Positions 38,701 through 49,261 of a DNA stretch of 64,000 bases are shown here, piece by piece. This DNA is from Astropecten irregularis. Its lineage: Eukaryota > Echinodermata > Asteroidea > Paxillosida > Astropectinidae. A program made the translations under genes and the position numbers. The stretch spans positions 25,434,983 to 25,498,982 of the forward strand of contig OZ020245.1 of NCBI GenBank assembly GCA_963971285.1. Reading direction: 5' to 3'. Under the pieces are notes generated by a model. That model made no database searches. It worked only from the letters and a program-made list of their open reading frames with translations, and was not told the origin of the DNA. How positions within the stretch are numbered: position 1 is the stretch's first letter; each line of letters begins with the position of its first letter.

Positions 38701-41700
38701 TCATCATGTATTGAAATGTCTGTCCTTTAGAATAGAGAATTAATCATTTCTTGGCTGTTGCAAAAATTATAGGGTGCAGTTGTGACTGTTCAGGTTGTTG
38801 CTCAATACGTTAATGGTGATGATGAGGGTTATGGTGAAAGATCGTGGTCATGATCAATACCATCAACACTAATGTCACCATGAATATGACAAATCAGGAT
38901 GGAAACAAACCTTGCATCTGTTTCTCAACTTCAGCCATCCTTTCAAGCCAATAGTTTCTGAGTGACTCGGGTTTAGATCGGTGGTGGGGAGGCTTTTCTT
39001 CATTTTCGCGTTTCTTCTCTTTGCATACCCTGTCTGGTTGTTGAACCGTTGATTTCTCCTGAGTCGTAGAAATATCAACCTGCAATTGAGGTTGCACTGT
39101 CCTCCTAGATCCCAGAAGATCCGATATGTCTTGATCTCCAGTTTGACTCTTTTCAGCGCCATGGGACATTTGGAAGGATAGTCCCTGCAGACCCTCTACT
39201 TCTGGACTCGCTAGGCTCGGGCGTGACAGAAGCGGTGCGTTTATAGTTGCCCTGGACGCCGAAGAGAATTCTTGATTTTCACTTTCCCCATTGTGAGTGT
39301 GTTGTTTAAGAGGAGGATTGCAAACATGGTTTTGTTGTTTTGCCAAGACTTCTGCATCATTCATATCTCCAGTAATCCTCCTATCTTGAAAACTCGGAGC
39401 AACACAATCTGTGAATTCAGAGGTATTACAAACATCATGAAATAGGGACACGAATTAAACTTGCTATCCAGTGTCGGTGAAGAAACAAATCATGAAATCT
39501 TATTATAACCTTGTTTGTTCTTGTGGGTTCTTGGTGGAGTTTCATGCTCAACCTGGAAGACTGGTTGCCCGGTTATCTTGAAAAGTTCATTATCCAAAGG
39601 CTTGAGTCTTCCATCCTCAACATCAGGAGAGTCAAGTAGTTCAGCGAGATTTTCACTTTCCAACTGCAGTGCAATCTGGCGGCATCGTTCGGCATCCACA
39701 GCGGCTGCTATAGCTCTCTGGTCTCCTCGATGTGGGCCACCGGGCAAAGGAGGAAGCTCTATCCAGGGTCGAGGTGAAGAATATCGCTGGCGATTGATGT
39801 CAGCTGGAAGAGCAGATCGTCAGTATTATAGATTTAACTTAAGTCAGTGATATAATGCAGACGGACTTGTAATTGGACTTAATTGCACATCCAGAGTCCC
39901 GCATTGCGTCTTTAGCCGTCCATCGTACATGATTAGTGCATACTTCAGTTCAGAGATTGCAGAATCACCAAATGTACTACACGTACCTAAAGCTGCTTCT
40001 CCTTTTTTTTCAATAAAAATGTCCGTGGTTCCTTAACTTTAATACAACATCCATGGTGAGATGAAGACTCAGAAAAAGCAATATTTACACAGAATTCCTG
40101 ATAAAGCTGTGGATGACTTTGTCTTGGTGCTGCTTCTTTTCTCGCCGATCACTGATTTGCTGACTATTTCTTCAGAGGGATTGTTGACGATGAAAGCAGT
40201 TTCCAACAAAGATGCGTCGTCTGCAAATCGCACCGATCGCCTTCTGGTCCCGTCCCCTGCAAAGGGAAGTGCGCCCACTGTCCCGAAATAAATAGACAAT
40301 TAATATCCCATCGACTTATTCTTAACTAATGTATTTCGAAATATTTCAAAGAGGAATTGCTGCATACCTTTCCGTCGCTGTTGTGTAGGCTTCTTTTGAT
40401 CAGACTCTTGCTGAAGCTCATTTTGTTGCATGCGGCACTGAGCTTCTGCCATCCTCTGCAACCAAGGTTTGTCCTGAGACTCGGCTTTATCTTGATGGAG
40501 TGATGGTTCTTGGTGATGGCTTTCCTTTCCTCCTTGATGTAGCCTTCCTGGAAGTCGACTTATTGAGTTCGATTTCTCCTGCCTAGTGGGAATGGAGACC
40601 ACCGCTTGAAGTTCTACTCGCCTCCCATCTCGATCAACAGGCTGCTGTTTGGTTTTCTTAACAGCTTCTGGATTTGTTTCTCTTCTTGATTTAAGACCGG
40701 AAGGCCCACGATCTGCCAGGACGGGCTGATTGTCTCCATTGTCGGGTCTTGATTGACGAATTTCTTTAAGTCGACGTTCTGCATTGCGTTGGAGTACATA
40801 CCGTCTCAAAGAGACTGCTCGAAATAATTAAAAAGAAAGGGAAACAAATTGCTGTCATTGATTTGTTCTTTTGGATTCCTTTCCAATTATTTTCTACAAC
40901 AATTTATACACTGACATGTTTACTTGCAGAATACAGAATAAATCGATTCTCATCATTTTAATCACGTGGTGGTCATGGGGATATCAAATTATGATTGTTA
41001 CGTACTTTGCTGTCGTTTCTGGGGAGGCTTCTGACGAGCACATTGTCGTCGACGCTGATCTTGGCTTTTGTGATCTTTCTGACAACCAGCTTGAGCCATC
41101 CTGTCAAGCTGAGGTTTCCTCTGTGACTCGACTTTGGCTCGATTTTGTAGTTTTGAAGTTTTAGGTTGATGAGGTACCTCTTGTGGCCTAACTAATGGTT
41201 GGGGATCTGATTTCAACTGCTGAGCAGGAGACATATCAACCTGCACTTGAGCTTGTACTCTCCTGCTAGTATCTACAGGCTGCTCTTTGGATTCCTTTTC
41301 AGCCTCTTGATGCTGTCTGACAGCGACTGCTTGATTGTCAAGGTGATTGGGGATATCTTGAGAATCCTGAGGATGGTCTAGTTTCTGGCCAAGATCCAGT
41401 TTCTTCCGATCCCCAGTTTGAATCTTCTCATCATTGGACATGTGATGGATGCACATATCGTCCTGAACCTCTTTTGGTATGTCTGTTTGGTTCCAGTGTG
41501 ATAGACACGTTGCAGTTCGCATGGTGTTGGATGAAGGCTTTTCCAAAGAAAATCCTCCATTTTGATGTTCTTCAAACTGGTGGTGCATTTGTTGCTCAAG
41601 AGGAGCGCTGGGAAGATGATTTTGCTCCTTTTGCTGGACATCTGCCTCATTAATATCTCCATCAATCTTCCTCTCTTCACTTTCTATCCTTCTGTTGCTA

Positions 41701-43389
41701 TCATTTAGTCTTCGTTCAGCGCAATCTGTGAAAAAGGAGTATTGAAATATTAGTCTCTGTCGTCAAAAACAGAGAGGTGTACTCCATTCCAGTGGCAAAA
41801 TTGCATTTTATAAAATCATTAATACCTTGTTCACTTGTGGAACCTTTCGTGTGTGAAGAGGAGTAATTTATCCAGCTCGTCAACAGGCTAGAGAATCTAC
41901 TTGGAGCATGGTAGAAGTGTAGCGAAATTGATAAGAGCCAAGTCTTGTAGTTGAAGATCCGAGACATACACATCAATACCCACTGCATATTGGTCCCGTG
42001 CCTACAAAATAAATTCAAACCGATTCAAAGAAGTTGTTAGAGAAATGTAAATCGTCGTTATGTTTTAAAAAGTACAATTGACATGCCTTAAAATCCACAG
42101 ATCGTTTTCCTTGTACAAACATATGAATCCCGACCCACCTGGATGTTGTGAGGTGAAATTTCCGTTTTGTTCGTCGCTGGAGAGACATGCCGATATACAT
42201 CAGTAGGAAACTCAAGCACAGTGCTGCTGCCACTGCAATGTAGCCCGGCCTTCTTGTGACAGCTGACAGGGACGATAGGCTAAGGTCGATTGCAATTTGG
42301 TGCAGACATTCGGCGATGGTTTGGAGGTATGCTGACCACTTTACAGACGATACACTGGATCGCCAAAAGTCCATAAAAACGGTGGAGTTGCTATACATGA
42401 ACCAGGTTCCTGTACCCATAGCATATAGGCATCCTACTCGTAGCGTCATTCCAACGAGTAGCCAAATTAAGGACAGCCAGAAGTTGACAATCCAAGACAA
42501 GCTTCCCATTGCCCTCTGCACACAGTTCTTGTGACTATAGATGCAGTGTGAATTAGACAAAAGTAAATGAATCGTCATCTTTTATTGTGTCTCGAGTCCG
42601 ACTCCTGAAAAAAAAAACTCGAGTCGGACTCGAGTCCGAATCCGAGTCACACAAGTCGGATATTCGGGTAGTTTTAAGCAAAATAAAGAAGGAAAAACAT
42701 AGCTCATGAAGCACGCTCGATCGTGGGCCTGTTTAACCTTCTCGAAATAAAACAACAAAAGACACTTCTAAAAGTTTCTGTATAATACTCGACATCCCAT
42801 ACCTGGTTGCTGTCAGGTGAAATTTCCGTTTTGTTCGTCGCTGGAGAGACATGCCGACATACATCAGTAGGAAACTCAAGCACAGTGCTGCTACCACTGC
42901 AATGTAGCTTGGCCTTCTTGCGATAGCTAACAGGGACGACAGGCTCAGTACTCGGTGCGACAGTTCGACTGCAAGTTGGTGCAGACATTCGGTGATGACT
43001 TGATACCAAGTAACTAGAGGAATCAGTGCTGCTTCAACATCGGGACAAACCCAACACGAAGGAAGGATACTAGCAGCATCTGAAATGAAGCTCCTCAGTT
43101 GGTCGATGGTAGAATTCCATGTACTTGGTGGTAGTATTTGCTTCAACTGGTGGAATATATCCACCCTAGCCGAAGAGAGTCCTTGATATAACTTGAACCC
43201 TTCATCGGTGAAACGATCAATGGTATCTAGTATAAAGACACCGCCTGGAAGCCAAGATGTCATGAAGGCATACAGGCACGGCATAGGGCTCGGAGAATCC
43301 CCGATCACCCAGCCAAACAGGTACAGACTGCTGTACCACCCTAAGATGACTATTAACAAGTAGAACAACTTGCCAACTACGGAATACAT
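17799..43389 (-). CDS. Unrecognised multi-pass membrane protein with duplicated exons (model of 10 exons, 1,214 aa)
   Basis: Exons, 5' to 3': 1, 42803-43389; A, 42139-42534; B, 41826-42001; C, 41006-41725; D, 40368-40814; E, 40089-40277; F, 39510-39803; G, 38911-39408; D2, 38339-38602; D', 17799-17872, ending in TGA. All borders are GT-AG and phases agree throughout; the sum is 3,645 nt. Exons 1 and A are paralogues: each ends with a membrane span like YIAVAAALCLSFLLMYIGMS and then QRRTKRKFHLT. About four to five membrane spans (first at residues 8-29) are followed by a long Gln/Lys/Glu-rich, probably cytosolic tail. C and G are paralogues (GDxNxAxV, then QPxLQVD-like blocks). D, D2 and D' share a start SLRxYVLQxNA; D and D2 also share a WLxRMxEAxxxMQQ block. 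The last intron holds the 20 kb HINE array. Exon A could instead be an alternative first exon (ATG at 42509). The family and function are unknown to me. Confidence 0.65.
17908..20645 (+). mobile_element. HINE unit 1 (diverged, with 19-bp minisatellite)
   Basis: Two successive 5' ends (TTGGCTTTTTCGCG at 17908 and 17963), each followed by the inverse GCGAAAAGCC, then a T/C-rich tract and the shared GTTACCATAGACTTTTTCTC block. The 3' end is GCGGAAAAGCCTTATGTGCT, a hairpin and ACTCTAG. It is the most diverged unit and probably the founder insertion. Confidence 0.75.
19275..19990. repeat. 19-bp minisatellite in two blocks with a duplicated spacer
   Basis: GTTGACGTAATGTTTGCGA units run at about 19275-19497 and 19621-19862. 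Each block is followed by the same about 127-bp sequence starting TTTTCGACAAAAGTATTTTG, so the whole is a 367-bp higher-order duplication. Because 19 is not a multiple of 3, all frames stay open as a 19-residue repeat; this is not evidence for coding. Confidence 0.9.
20646..22534 (+). mobile_element. HINE unit 2, type A
   Basis: Two tandem 5' ends (20646 and 20697), each a perfect hairpin TTTTCCGATTTTAATCGGAA. The body carries five perfect TGACGTCA sites, a duplicated 93-bp block with the palindrome GTACAGAGCTAGCTCTGTAC, and an about 130-bp minisatellite at 21660-22330. Ends with the hairpin and CCTCTAG. Confidence 0.85.
22535..23900 (+). mobile_element. HINE unit 3, type B
   Basis: Starts TATTTTTTTTGAGTTTGTTC without the usual 5' inverted repeat. 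The body has CTGCGCGGCACTTTGG, AGTGTACATGTAGGCCTA and a CAGCTGACCACCCCTAAAAC block. It has no minisatellite. The standard 3' end is present. Confidence 0.8.
23901..25688 (+). mobile_element. HINE unit 4, type A (1,788 bp)
   Basis: Almost identical to unit 2 over its whole body, but its 5' end begins directly at the T-run and CTTCTTCTTGTCG. Minisatellite at about 24815-25485. Confidence 0.85.
25689..27476 (+). mobile_element. HINE unit 5, type A (1,788 bp)
   Basis: Same length as unit 4 and differs from it by only a few visible substitutions (for example AATTCTGTGACG against AATTATGTGACG). This indicates very recent tandem duplication. Confidence 0.85.
27477..28822 (+). mobile_element. HINE unit 6, type C
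   Basis: Full 5' end TTGGCTTTTCCGATTTC with hairpin, a CTT-repeat tract, a short body, then seven minisatellite repeats of about 130 bp. Ends TATGCGAAAAAGCCTTATG, a hairpin and ACTCTAG. Confidence 0.85.
28823..30202 (+). mobile_element. HINE unit 7, type B
   Basis: Same start and body as unit 3, with small indels such as a longer A-run near 29750. Standard hairpin and CCTCTAG end. Confidence 0.8.
30203..31519 (+). mobile_element. HINE unit 8, type B
   Basis: Type B with a deletion after ACAGAACTCTCACA near 30970 relative to unit 7. The 3' end is of the TTATGCGCTG hairpin subtype ending ATCTCTAG. Confidence 0.8.
31520..32869 (+). mobile_element. HINE unit 9, type B
   Basis: Type B. Ends with the TGTGTTCTG hairpin and AATCTCTAG, directly followed by a type C unit with a complete 5' end. 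Confidence 0.8.
32870..33951 (+). mobile_element. HINE unit 10, type C
   Basis: 5' end TTGGCTTTTTCGATTTTAAT (one change breaks the hairpin match), a CTT tract, then five minisatellite repeats at about 33180-33870 and a TTATGTGCTG-type hairpin end. Confidence 0.85.
33952..35308 (+). mobile_element. HINE unit 11, type B
   Basis: Type B, especially close to unit 12. Both have GAAATTATAGTCGATGTAGG where other B units have GAAATGCT(A/C)TCGAT. Confidence 0.8.
35309..36653 (+). mobile_element. HINE unit 12, type B
   Basis: Type B, close to unit 11 by shared variants (see unit 11). Ends with the TGTGTTCTG hairpin and CCTCTAG. Confidence 0.8.
36654..38098 (+). mobile_element. HINE unit 13, type D
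   Basis: Body related to type A but with a tandem duplication of the GTGTCACGTGACAGTGTC region and more TGACGTCA sites. 37674-37775 is a near-perfect palindrome with arms GAGCAGACGGTTTTGAATGG and inverse. The final CCTCTAG at 38092-38098 borders host intron sequence. Confidence 0.8.
38099..38338 (-). other. Host intron between exon D2 and the HINE array
   Basis: The start, TTTTAACTTTCGATTTT then GTTGAACGAATC and TGCTTCATTC, aligns with the intron upstream of exon D2 at about 38640-38705. The same intron continues across the array at 17873-17907. Confidence 0.7.
42590..42660. repeat. GACTCGAG-type palindrome
   Basis: CTCGAGTCCGACTC and, after an A-run, ACTCGAGTCGGACTCGAGTC form a hairpin in the intron between exons 1 and A. 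Confidence 0.6.
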
Positions 43390-44397
43390 TGTTTCCGAAG
43401 AATATCAAATAGTCGGTAACTCACATAAAATCGCTTTATACGCTGACAATATCGCACGATAACTCGCTCAGAGAAACGCTGAATACGATCTGAAAGTACA
43501 CGATACGTCTACTGCACAAGAAACATTAGCTCATTTGCATACAAAAATCAACAAAACGCGCCAGAACGCATTGCGTGACGTCATAATACAACACTGGCGC
43601 ATTTGCGCTTGAAAGAAACGCGCATTATTAATGTTTCGTGCACAGAGTTAAATAATTTAACTCTATGGTTTCGTGTGGTAAATGCATTCATAAAATTTGG
43701 TGACCGAGTGCCGAGACATAGCCTACGTCAGTGCAGTGCTTGTATATGCCCAGTTATCTTGTTGGGCAGACTTGGCGATCAATGCTTGGGGATTGGTAGG
43801 TACATGAAATGCGACAGGGTGCTTGGTAATATAATGGCAAGGGGAGAGGATTGCTGGGGCAGAGCGGACCACCGAGACACCGAGTCGGCTACACTAAAGA
43901 AGTCCGTGGGCCCTGCAAGCGCCGAGTGTAACCGCCACACCCCTTACCAAAATTATAAGGGAGTTTGGATATGGGTGGGATACTCTACTACATTGATCGG
44001 GGTGATAATAATTTCAGAAACAGTATAATGGTCGGTAAAATAATAATCGAAACTCAGAGACGGTGTTGTATATAACTTCTGCCTTTTAATGAAACATTTT
44101 CAAGCTTTCAAAAAGCAATTCTGGTTTAATCAAAGAAAGAATCCCCCGAAAAGAGTTAGTGACACATTCAGAGACAATGATGTATGAAACTCAGACAATA
44201 ATGATGTAAGAAACGTGGTCGGCCTAAACTACATGGAGAGATGTCATTCAGAGAGATCTCTCACTCCTAGACACTGGGTGGTCAGTTGAAGAGGCAGAAG
44301 TGGCAGCTCAAGACCGGTCCATTTGGAAGTTTTTCTCAAGTCAGGCAGCAAGTGCAGAAAATGCATGAAGCCTTCCAGTTATAGGCTATAGTTAGAT
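43390..44397. other. Promoter region of the duplicated-exon gene and spacer
   Basis: Upstream of the minus-strand ATG at 43389. 43603-44028 is open on the plus strand, but no homology is recognised. No other feature is supported. Confidence 0.3.
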
Positions 44398-44405
44398 GTA
44401 AGAAG

Positions 44406-44729
44406 CAGGCGCGGTTCTAGAGTCAAAAGTTTGGGGGGCTCGAAGATCCATTTTTTTTTCTTTTTGGGGGGGGGGGGGGGGGGCTAGAAGACCCAATATT
44501 TTGGGTAGCTAACACTCGCTTCTGCTATGTCTTATTAGGGGTCGAAAAACATGCACATTATAGCCCACACAACGCGTTTTTTATGTAATTGGCGCTTAAT
44601 AACTGAATAAATCCAGTATTTTCAAGAATTTTTTTTTCACTTGCATTTTTTTGGGGGGGGGCTAGACAAAACATTTTTGGGGCTACAGCCCCCTAGGCCC
44701 CCCCCCCCCCCCCCGTAGAACCGCGCCTG
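44406..44729. repeat. hAT-type MITE, 324 bp, with perfect 8-bp target duplication
   Basis: Starts CAGGCGCGGTTCTA and ends TAGAACCGCGCCTG. The 8 bp GTAAGAAG flanks both sides (44398-44405 and 44730-44737). The interior has long G and C runs and two GGGGGGGCTAGA blocks. An 8-bp duplication with CAG...CTG ends is diagnostic of hAT. Confidence 0.92.
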
Positions 44730-44892
44730 GTAAGAAGTTTTCATATTAGTGCTAGTCTATTGAATAAGATCACCATGCAAGGAGATCATCTTTGAAGTGT
44801 GTCATTCCATATACAGTATGTTTCCTGAAGAACTCGACCCACTGCTCAATTGCCCATTGGGCAGATGGACTACGTGTATCTACGTAATTATT

Positions 44893-46927
44893 CTACATGT
44901 ATAAGTTATCAGTAAAAGCCTCAAATCGTGGTTTCGCAATGAATTTCCCGCTTGTTTCGTCCCTCGTCACTTTATCCCATGGATATACTCTGCCGTTCAT
45001 GGCGACAAAAACACCGGGCTGGTTGAGGCACTGCAGGGCCCCAAGTGCAACCCCAACATTGAACTCGGCATCGGAGTCTTTGAAGGTAGCAGGCAGAAAC
45101 GCACCCGTCAGGACGACGATCTTTTGGAGTTGTGGTGTTCTCTTGGCGAGGTGGGCAGCAGTGTGGTTCATTGTGTCCGTGCCGTGAGTGATAAGGATAC
45201 GGGTTTGAAATGCTTCTTGACATGCTTTCCACAGGAGCTCTCTGCAATTGCCAAATCAATTCATACGAAATAACGATTAGTTGGTAAGGTGGTGACTCAA
45301 TCTTCCTCAAACCATTTTTCCCACAGCATGCTTGTTTCTACACAAATACCAGATTCATAATCATTCCAAAGATCATTCCAAGTACAACATTCTAGGGAAG
45401 AATTACTGAATCACTAAATGCATTTTTAGAATTGGTTTTTAACTGGATCATAAACATAAAATGCAAAAACAAAAAGGGAAAGTTATCCTCAGTCAATCTT
45501 AAACCTTAAATCTTAAATTATTCAATCTATTTCACCTGTCATCCTCCACAATATCCTGACTGTCCTTTCTGCAAATTGTCTGATATACAAACTCCACATC
45601 AGGCTGGATTCTCTGCATCATGGTAACTACGGCAGACTGTCCGATCTCGAAGGCATAAGCTCCCTTGCCTTTAGGGTAGTCCTTATCTATAGTCCCTGGA
45701 TAGAGAGAAATGAAGACAGGAATACAGTGACGTATTAAGCCTCATCTACCAACTTCATGCCTGCATTCATGACGGTTTACTCCTTCCTTTTGCAAAAGTT
45801 CGTCCAGTAGGTAGAGAAGCTCTATGGTTCGCCTATGGTTTGTCGGGAGGAAATCTGCAGAGCCGTTTAACTATACCTTTTGGTATTTTGAAATGACCAG
45901 CCTGTCAAATCATCAGGTCGACTGGTGGCTGGTCTAGGCTTAAGTTCGTGGATTATTATCTTGGATGATAACATACGGTCGCCCTGATTCTAAGCAGTCT
46001 TTGTGCAAAACATGTAGGCCTAACACAGCAAAACTTGCAATAGGCTACACTATAATTGGCACAATTTTCGGAATGGACTAGTAAGGAGCAACAAGTAAAG
46101 GCCCTATATCGTCCGACTTCCTGAGATCCCAAAGCATTTATCTCAAGCTGATGATATCCTAAAAGATGTCGACATCTCGCGGAATTGCCTGGATATTGGA
46201 ATTGTAAATGTGAGGACAATGAAATTCAGGATGACTTGGGCCCTTTTCCAAACCTCGGCTCCGGCTCAGGCTCCAGCTCCAGCTCAGTCATGCATATGCT
46301 GAAAATATAGGTTGTGGCTTTTCATTGAGGCTGAATCTCTAGTTTTCTTGTTCAAAATAGAAAATCTACTTCCAAACCGTAGCCAAAAGCCTCTATTTTG
46401 ATACCCGTTATTTAAAAATGGATTCACAAAATGGAGATGGAGCCGGAGCCTGAGCCGGAGCCGAGGTTTGGAAAAGAAATGTGTGATGTTGAGGCCCCAT
46501 CCGCCTGTGTATATAGGGTCGGTAGGCCTATGAAGTTGCGAACTGCGTCATACAAAATCTGCATGGAGTATTCGTTCTCCTACTTCAAGTTCAAGGCCTG
46601 AATCATTTCACGAGTACCTCGAGGACGCAGTCACCCCTTAGCGCGGGATGCCTTCATCTTGAATGACTAATTAATTTACCAAAGTGATAGTCACGTGGCT
46701 CTTCCAGAGCTCCGTAACTGCAGGTGCACATAGTACTGTGCATGTAACTGTAAACTGCGCGTGTTACTACATGTATAGTCAACCATGTAATGGAAGAATA
46801 CCGGTAAGCGCTCTTCCGAGTTCTGTGCTACAACCGGCATATAGGCACGGTCTAATTTGGACTGTACAGTGGAGGGTCCATACGTACCCCCTGTTTGCAG
46901 CACCAGAACCTCTTGTAAAATATCCAT
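44893..46927 (-). CDS. Short-form L-asparaginase domain protein (182 aa)
   Basis: Three exons, 46888-46927, 45536-45695 and 44893-45241, sum to 549 nt in one frame with phases 1 and 2 and good borders. The N-terminus MDILQEVLVLQTG joins GTIDKDYPKGKGAYAFEIGQ across the first intron, creating the TGGTIDK nucleophile motif (Thr12). ITHGTDTM gives the second active-site pair (Thr88, Asp89). Asparaginases hydrolyse L-asparagine to aspartate and ammonia. At 182 aa it covers only the N-terminal catalytic domain of the usual about 330 aa enzyme. NGRVYPWDKVTRD at the end has Arg where type II enzymes have the VTK lysine, as in short bacterial asparaginase-domain proteins. No signal peptide is seen, so it is probably cytosolic. 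Intron 1 holds a family G MITE. Activity is inferred, not shown. Confidence 0.85.
46242..46476. repeat. MITE family G, well-preserved copy
   Basis: Left end CTTTTCCAAACCTCGGCTCC and right end GGAGCCGAGGTTTGGAAAAG are exact inverses, extended by CTCAGGCTCC / GGAGCCTGAG to about 40 bp. The core matches 4519-4735. It lies in intron 1 of the asparaginase gene. Confidence 0.85.
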
Positions 46928-47990
46928 GCTGACGGCCGGCCACCTCTATGAAGCCGATTACCGACTAGGCCTCGACAGATAGATGGAATTTTATAACCGG
47001 ACTGTAGGCATTGTAAAGTTTACATGACAGATACTGCTAGCACTGTTTAACAACGGGGCACTTCCTCATATCTTTTATACCCAATGTATATGGAGCTATT
47101 AATAGTTCCATTGTGTACTGTATAACCCACATGATCATACATGGGTGTTAGCGCGAAACATACGTACACGTATTAATATTAGTATGATAAAGATAGAAGG
47201 TAGGCCTATACAATATACATACAGGGCCTATACCATTCATTCCGAGTCATAGTGAAATATTTTCCAAGGGATGGTGTAACTTGATGTAAACTTTTCAACC
47301 GATTTATTTACTGTATACAATGTATTAATGAAACGTTTCAGTTTCAGGGGTCCATTAATAGTGAGCTGCTAATGATCATTGTTATTATTATGATAATTAT
47401 TAGTGGTACATCGATGCAGAGTAATAGTTAAACATTAATTGGATAATTCGTTAATTACTCCCTCTTCTATCCCTTTTATAATGAAATTATGCCGATGTAG
47501 GACAATGACTGAAAAGAATGTTAATTCTTGCTTCTAAGCCCCACCCCTCAAACATTTTCGGGATCCACCCATGGTACCTACTGTTTAGAGCTTGATAACA
47601 TCACAGTTTCACTCATGAATATTCAAAAACTTGCAATTAGTAAACAAAACTGAGAAAGAAAATGTTATCACCACGACACCCGTTATAAACCATGGTAACC
47701 ATCAGAAACCCTTGGTTTTGAGTTTGGATACCAGATGTTCTGTTCTGAATGCTATAAACAAGCATTCTGAAATTCCTGACCAGTAAAATAAGTCACTCCC
47801 CAGCAGTTGCCCTCACAACAGTGGAGGCTGTCATAAAATTAAAGGGCACTGTCGCCCTCAGACAAATGTGAATTATATTTAGGTTTGCACAGGCATTTGG
47901 TCGTTACTGCATACAAACAGAGACCATACAATAATATTAGTTCCATTAAAGTTCAGTTTTATTACACATAATGAAACACACTTCTTTCAT
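46928..47990. other. Spacer upstream of the asparaginase gene
   Basis: Presumed promoter side of the asparaginase gene. Simple AT-rich sequence with ATTATTATTATGATAATTAT near 47380. No exon is supported. Confidence 0.3.
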
Positions 47991-48400
47991 TACCAAAGGG
48001 AAAGTGAAAATACCATTGCATCATAGGCAATACATTGTATCATACTTTGGTAGCATACCGAAACAGAAATCTTCACAGATTTACCTATGAACTTACATGG
48101 TATAAAGATGGTGATGATAGAAACATACTGCCAAAATCGTTCTGCCTGAAATGATGTATTTATCCAGAAAAGAGTAAAACCAGTGACCAAAATAATTTTT
48201 GATCTTTTAAAGATCAAAAATAAAAGGGAAAATACTTTCTAAAATGCTGTGGCAGTTTTTCACTGTTTTCTCAAAAATAGGGCACCGTGTGAGACTGAAC
48301 TTTTCACAGATGACTGTTTCTGTATCTTCCTTGATATTTTTGCCCATGAATCTGGTGTATGACATTACCTGCAATAGTATTGCTAAGGATATCACATAAC
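47990..48400 (-). repeat. Repeat family T, copy 2
   Basis: On the minus strand it matches 61040-61566: shared CATGGGCAAAAATATCAAGG-like start, GTCATCTGTGAAAAGTTC, a GATCTTTAAAAGATC hairpin, and the end GGTATGCTACCAAAGTATGA. The right border is unclear. Confidence 0.65.
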
Positions 48401-49261
48401 ACAGAAATAAGTTTGTAATAACAAATTAAATGCTCCAGCTGTCTTGAAGGAAATTGTCTGAGTAACTTCACAGTGGGAATGCTCCAAGCTTCCAATAGGT
48501 TACGTAGAAAAGAAAATAGCCAGGTAATTACTACAATCATATAATATAAAATCTTTACCAAGGTGTGAGTGTACAGCACATGATGTAGATAATCTAAGGT
48601 TTCAATATTCAGAATGGTGCTGGTAAGGAAACCTAAATTTGAGGTTTGTGAACCAGTTTGAAGTTTTAACAAATACTTCAAGGCCTAATTAATAGTCTAC
48701 CGGTATACATTATACATGTACTTACAATGAGGTTTTGCTTTGCACTGTCCTAAATGTGCCATAATCCAACTGTTTATTGTGGTTCTGAAAAAATAAATCA
48801 CTTGGTCCATGGTTTGAAATATGCCCGAGCTCATACATACTGTCAAAGTATGGTTTTTAATTCAATTGAAGTATCAGTAGACAAATCCTACCATGCCTTA
48901 ATGCCATAGCTGTGCGCATTGCATTTTTTAATACCTTTTATCTATAGATTATTTGCAGTCATCTAAAATATGAGCAAACAGTGTATGATGGCCCCCAGCT
49001 ATGGCTGTCTGTAATAAGGCTGAGCCAGATGTTTCTTTAATATCTGGGAGAGAACTACTGTAATACAAAAGTGCATAATTATGTGCATCTATCAACAGTG
49101 ATTATAGTCATTATACACAATCCACTGTGTGAGTTTGAGGTTTATACTTGATCAGCAAAAATACAAATGAGGATTAAAACTGTATCTAATTACAGTCAAT
49201 CATATAAAAAATATGCAATTATATGTAAACCATACATTACATCCAGAAATTGGGTGTATTA
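48401..49261. other. Spacer between repeat copies
   Basis: AT-rich, downstream of TAF6L. No gene or further structure is seen. Confidence 0.3.

Noticed and set aside
43603-44028. 141-codon plus-strand ORF upstream of the duplicated-exon gene
   Set aside because: No recognisable domain or supporting splice signal. Chance openness is likely.
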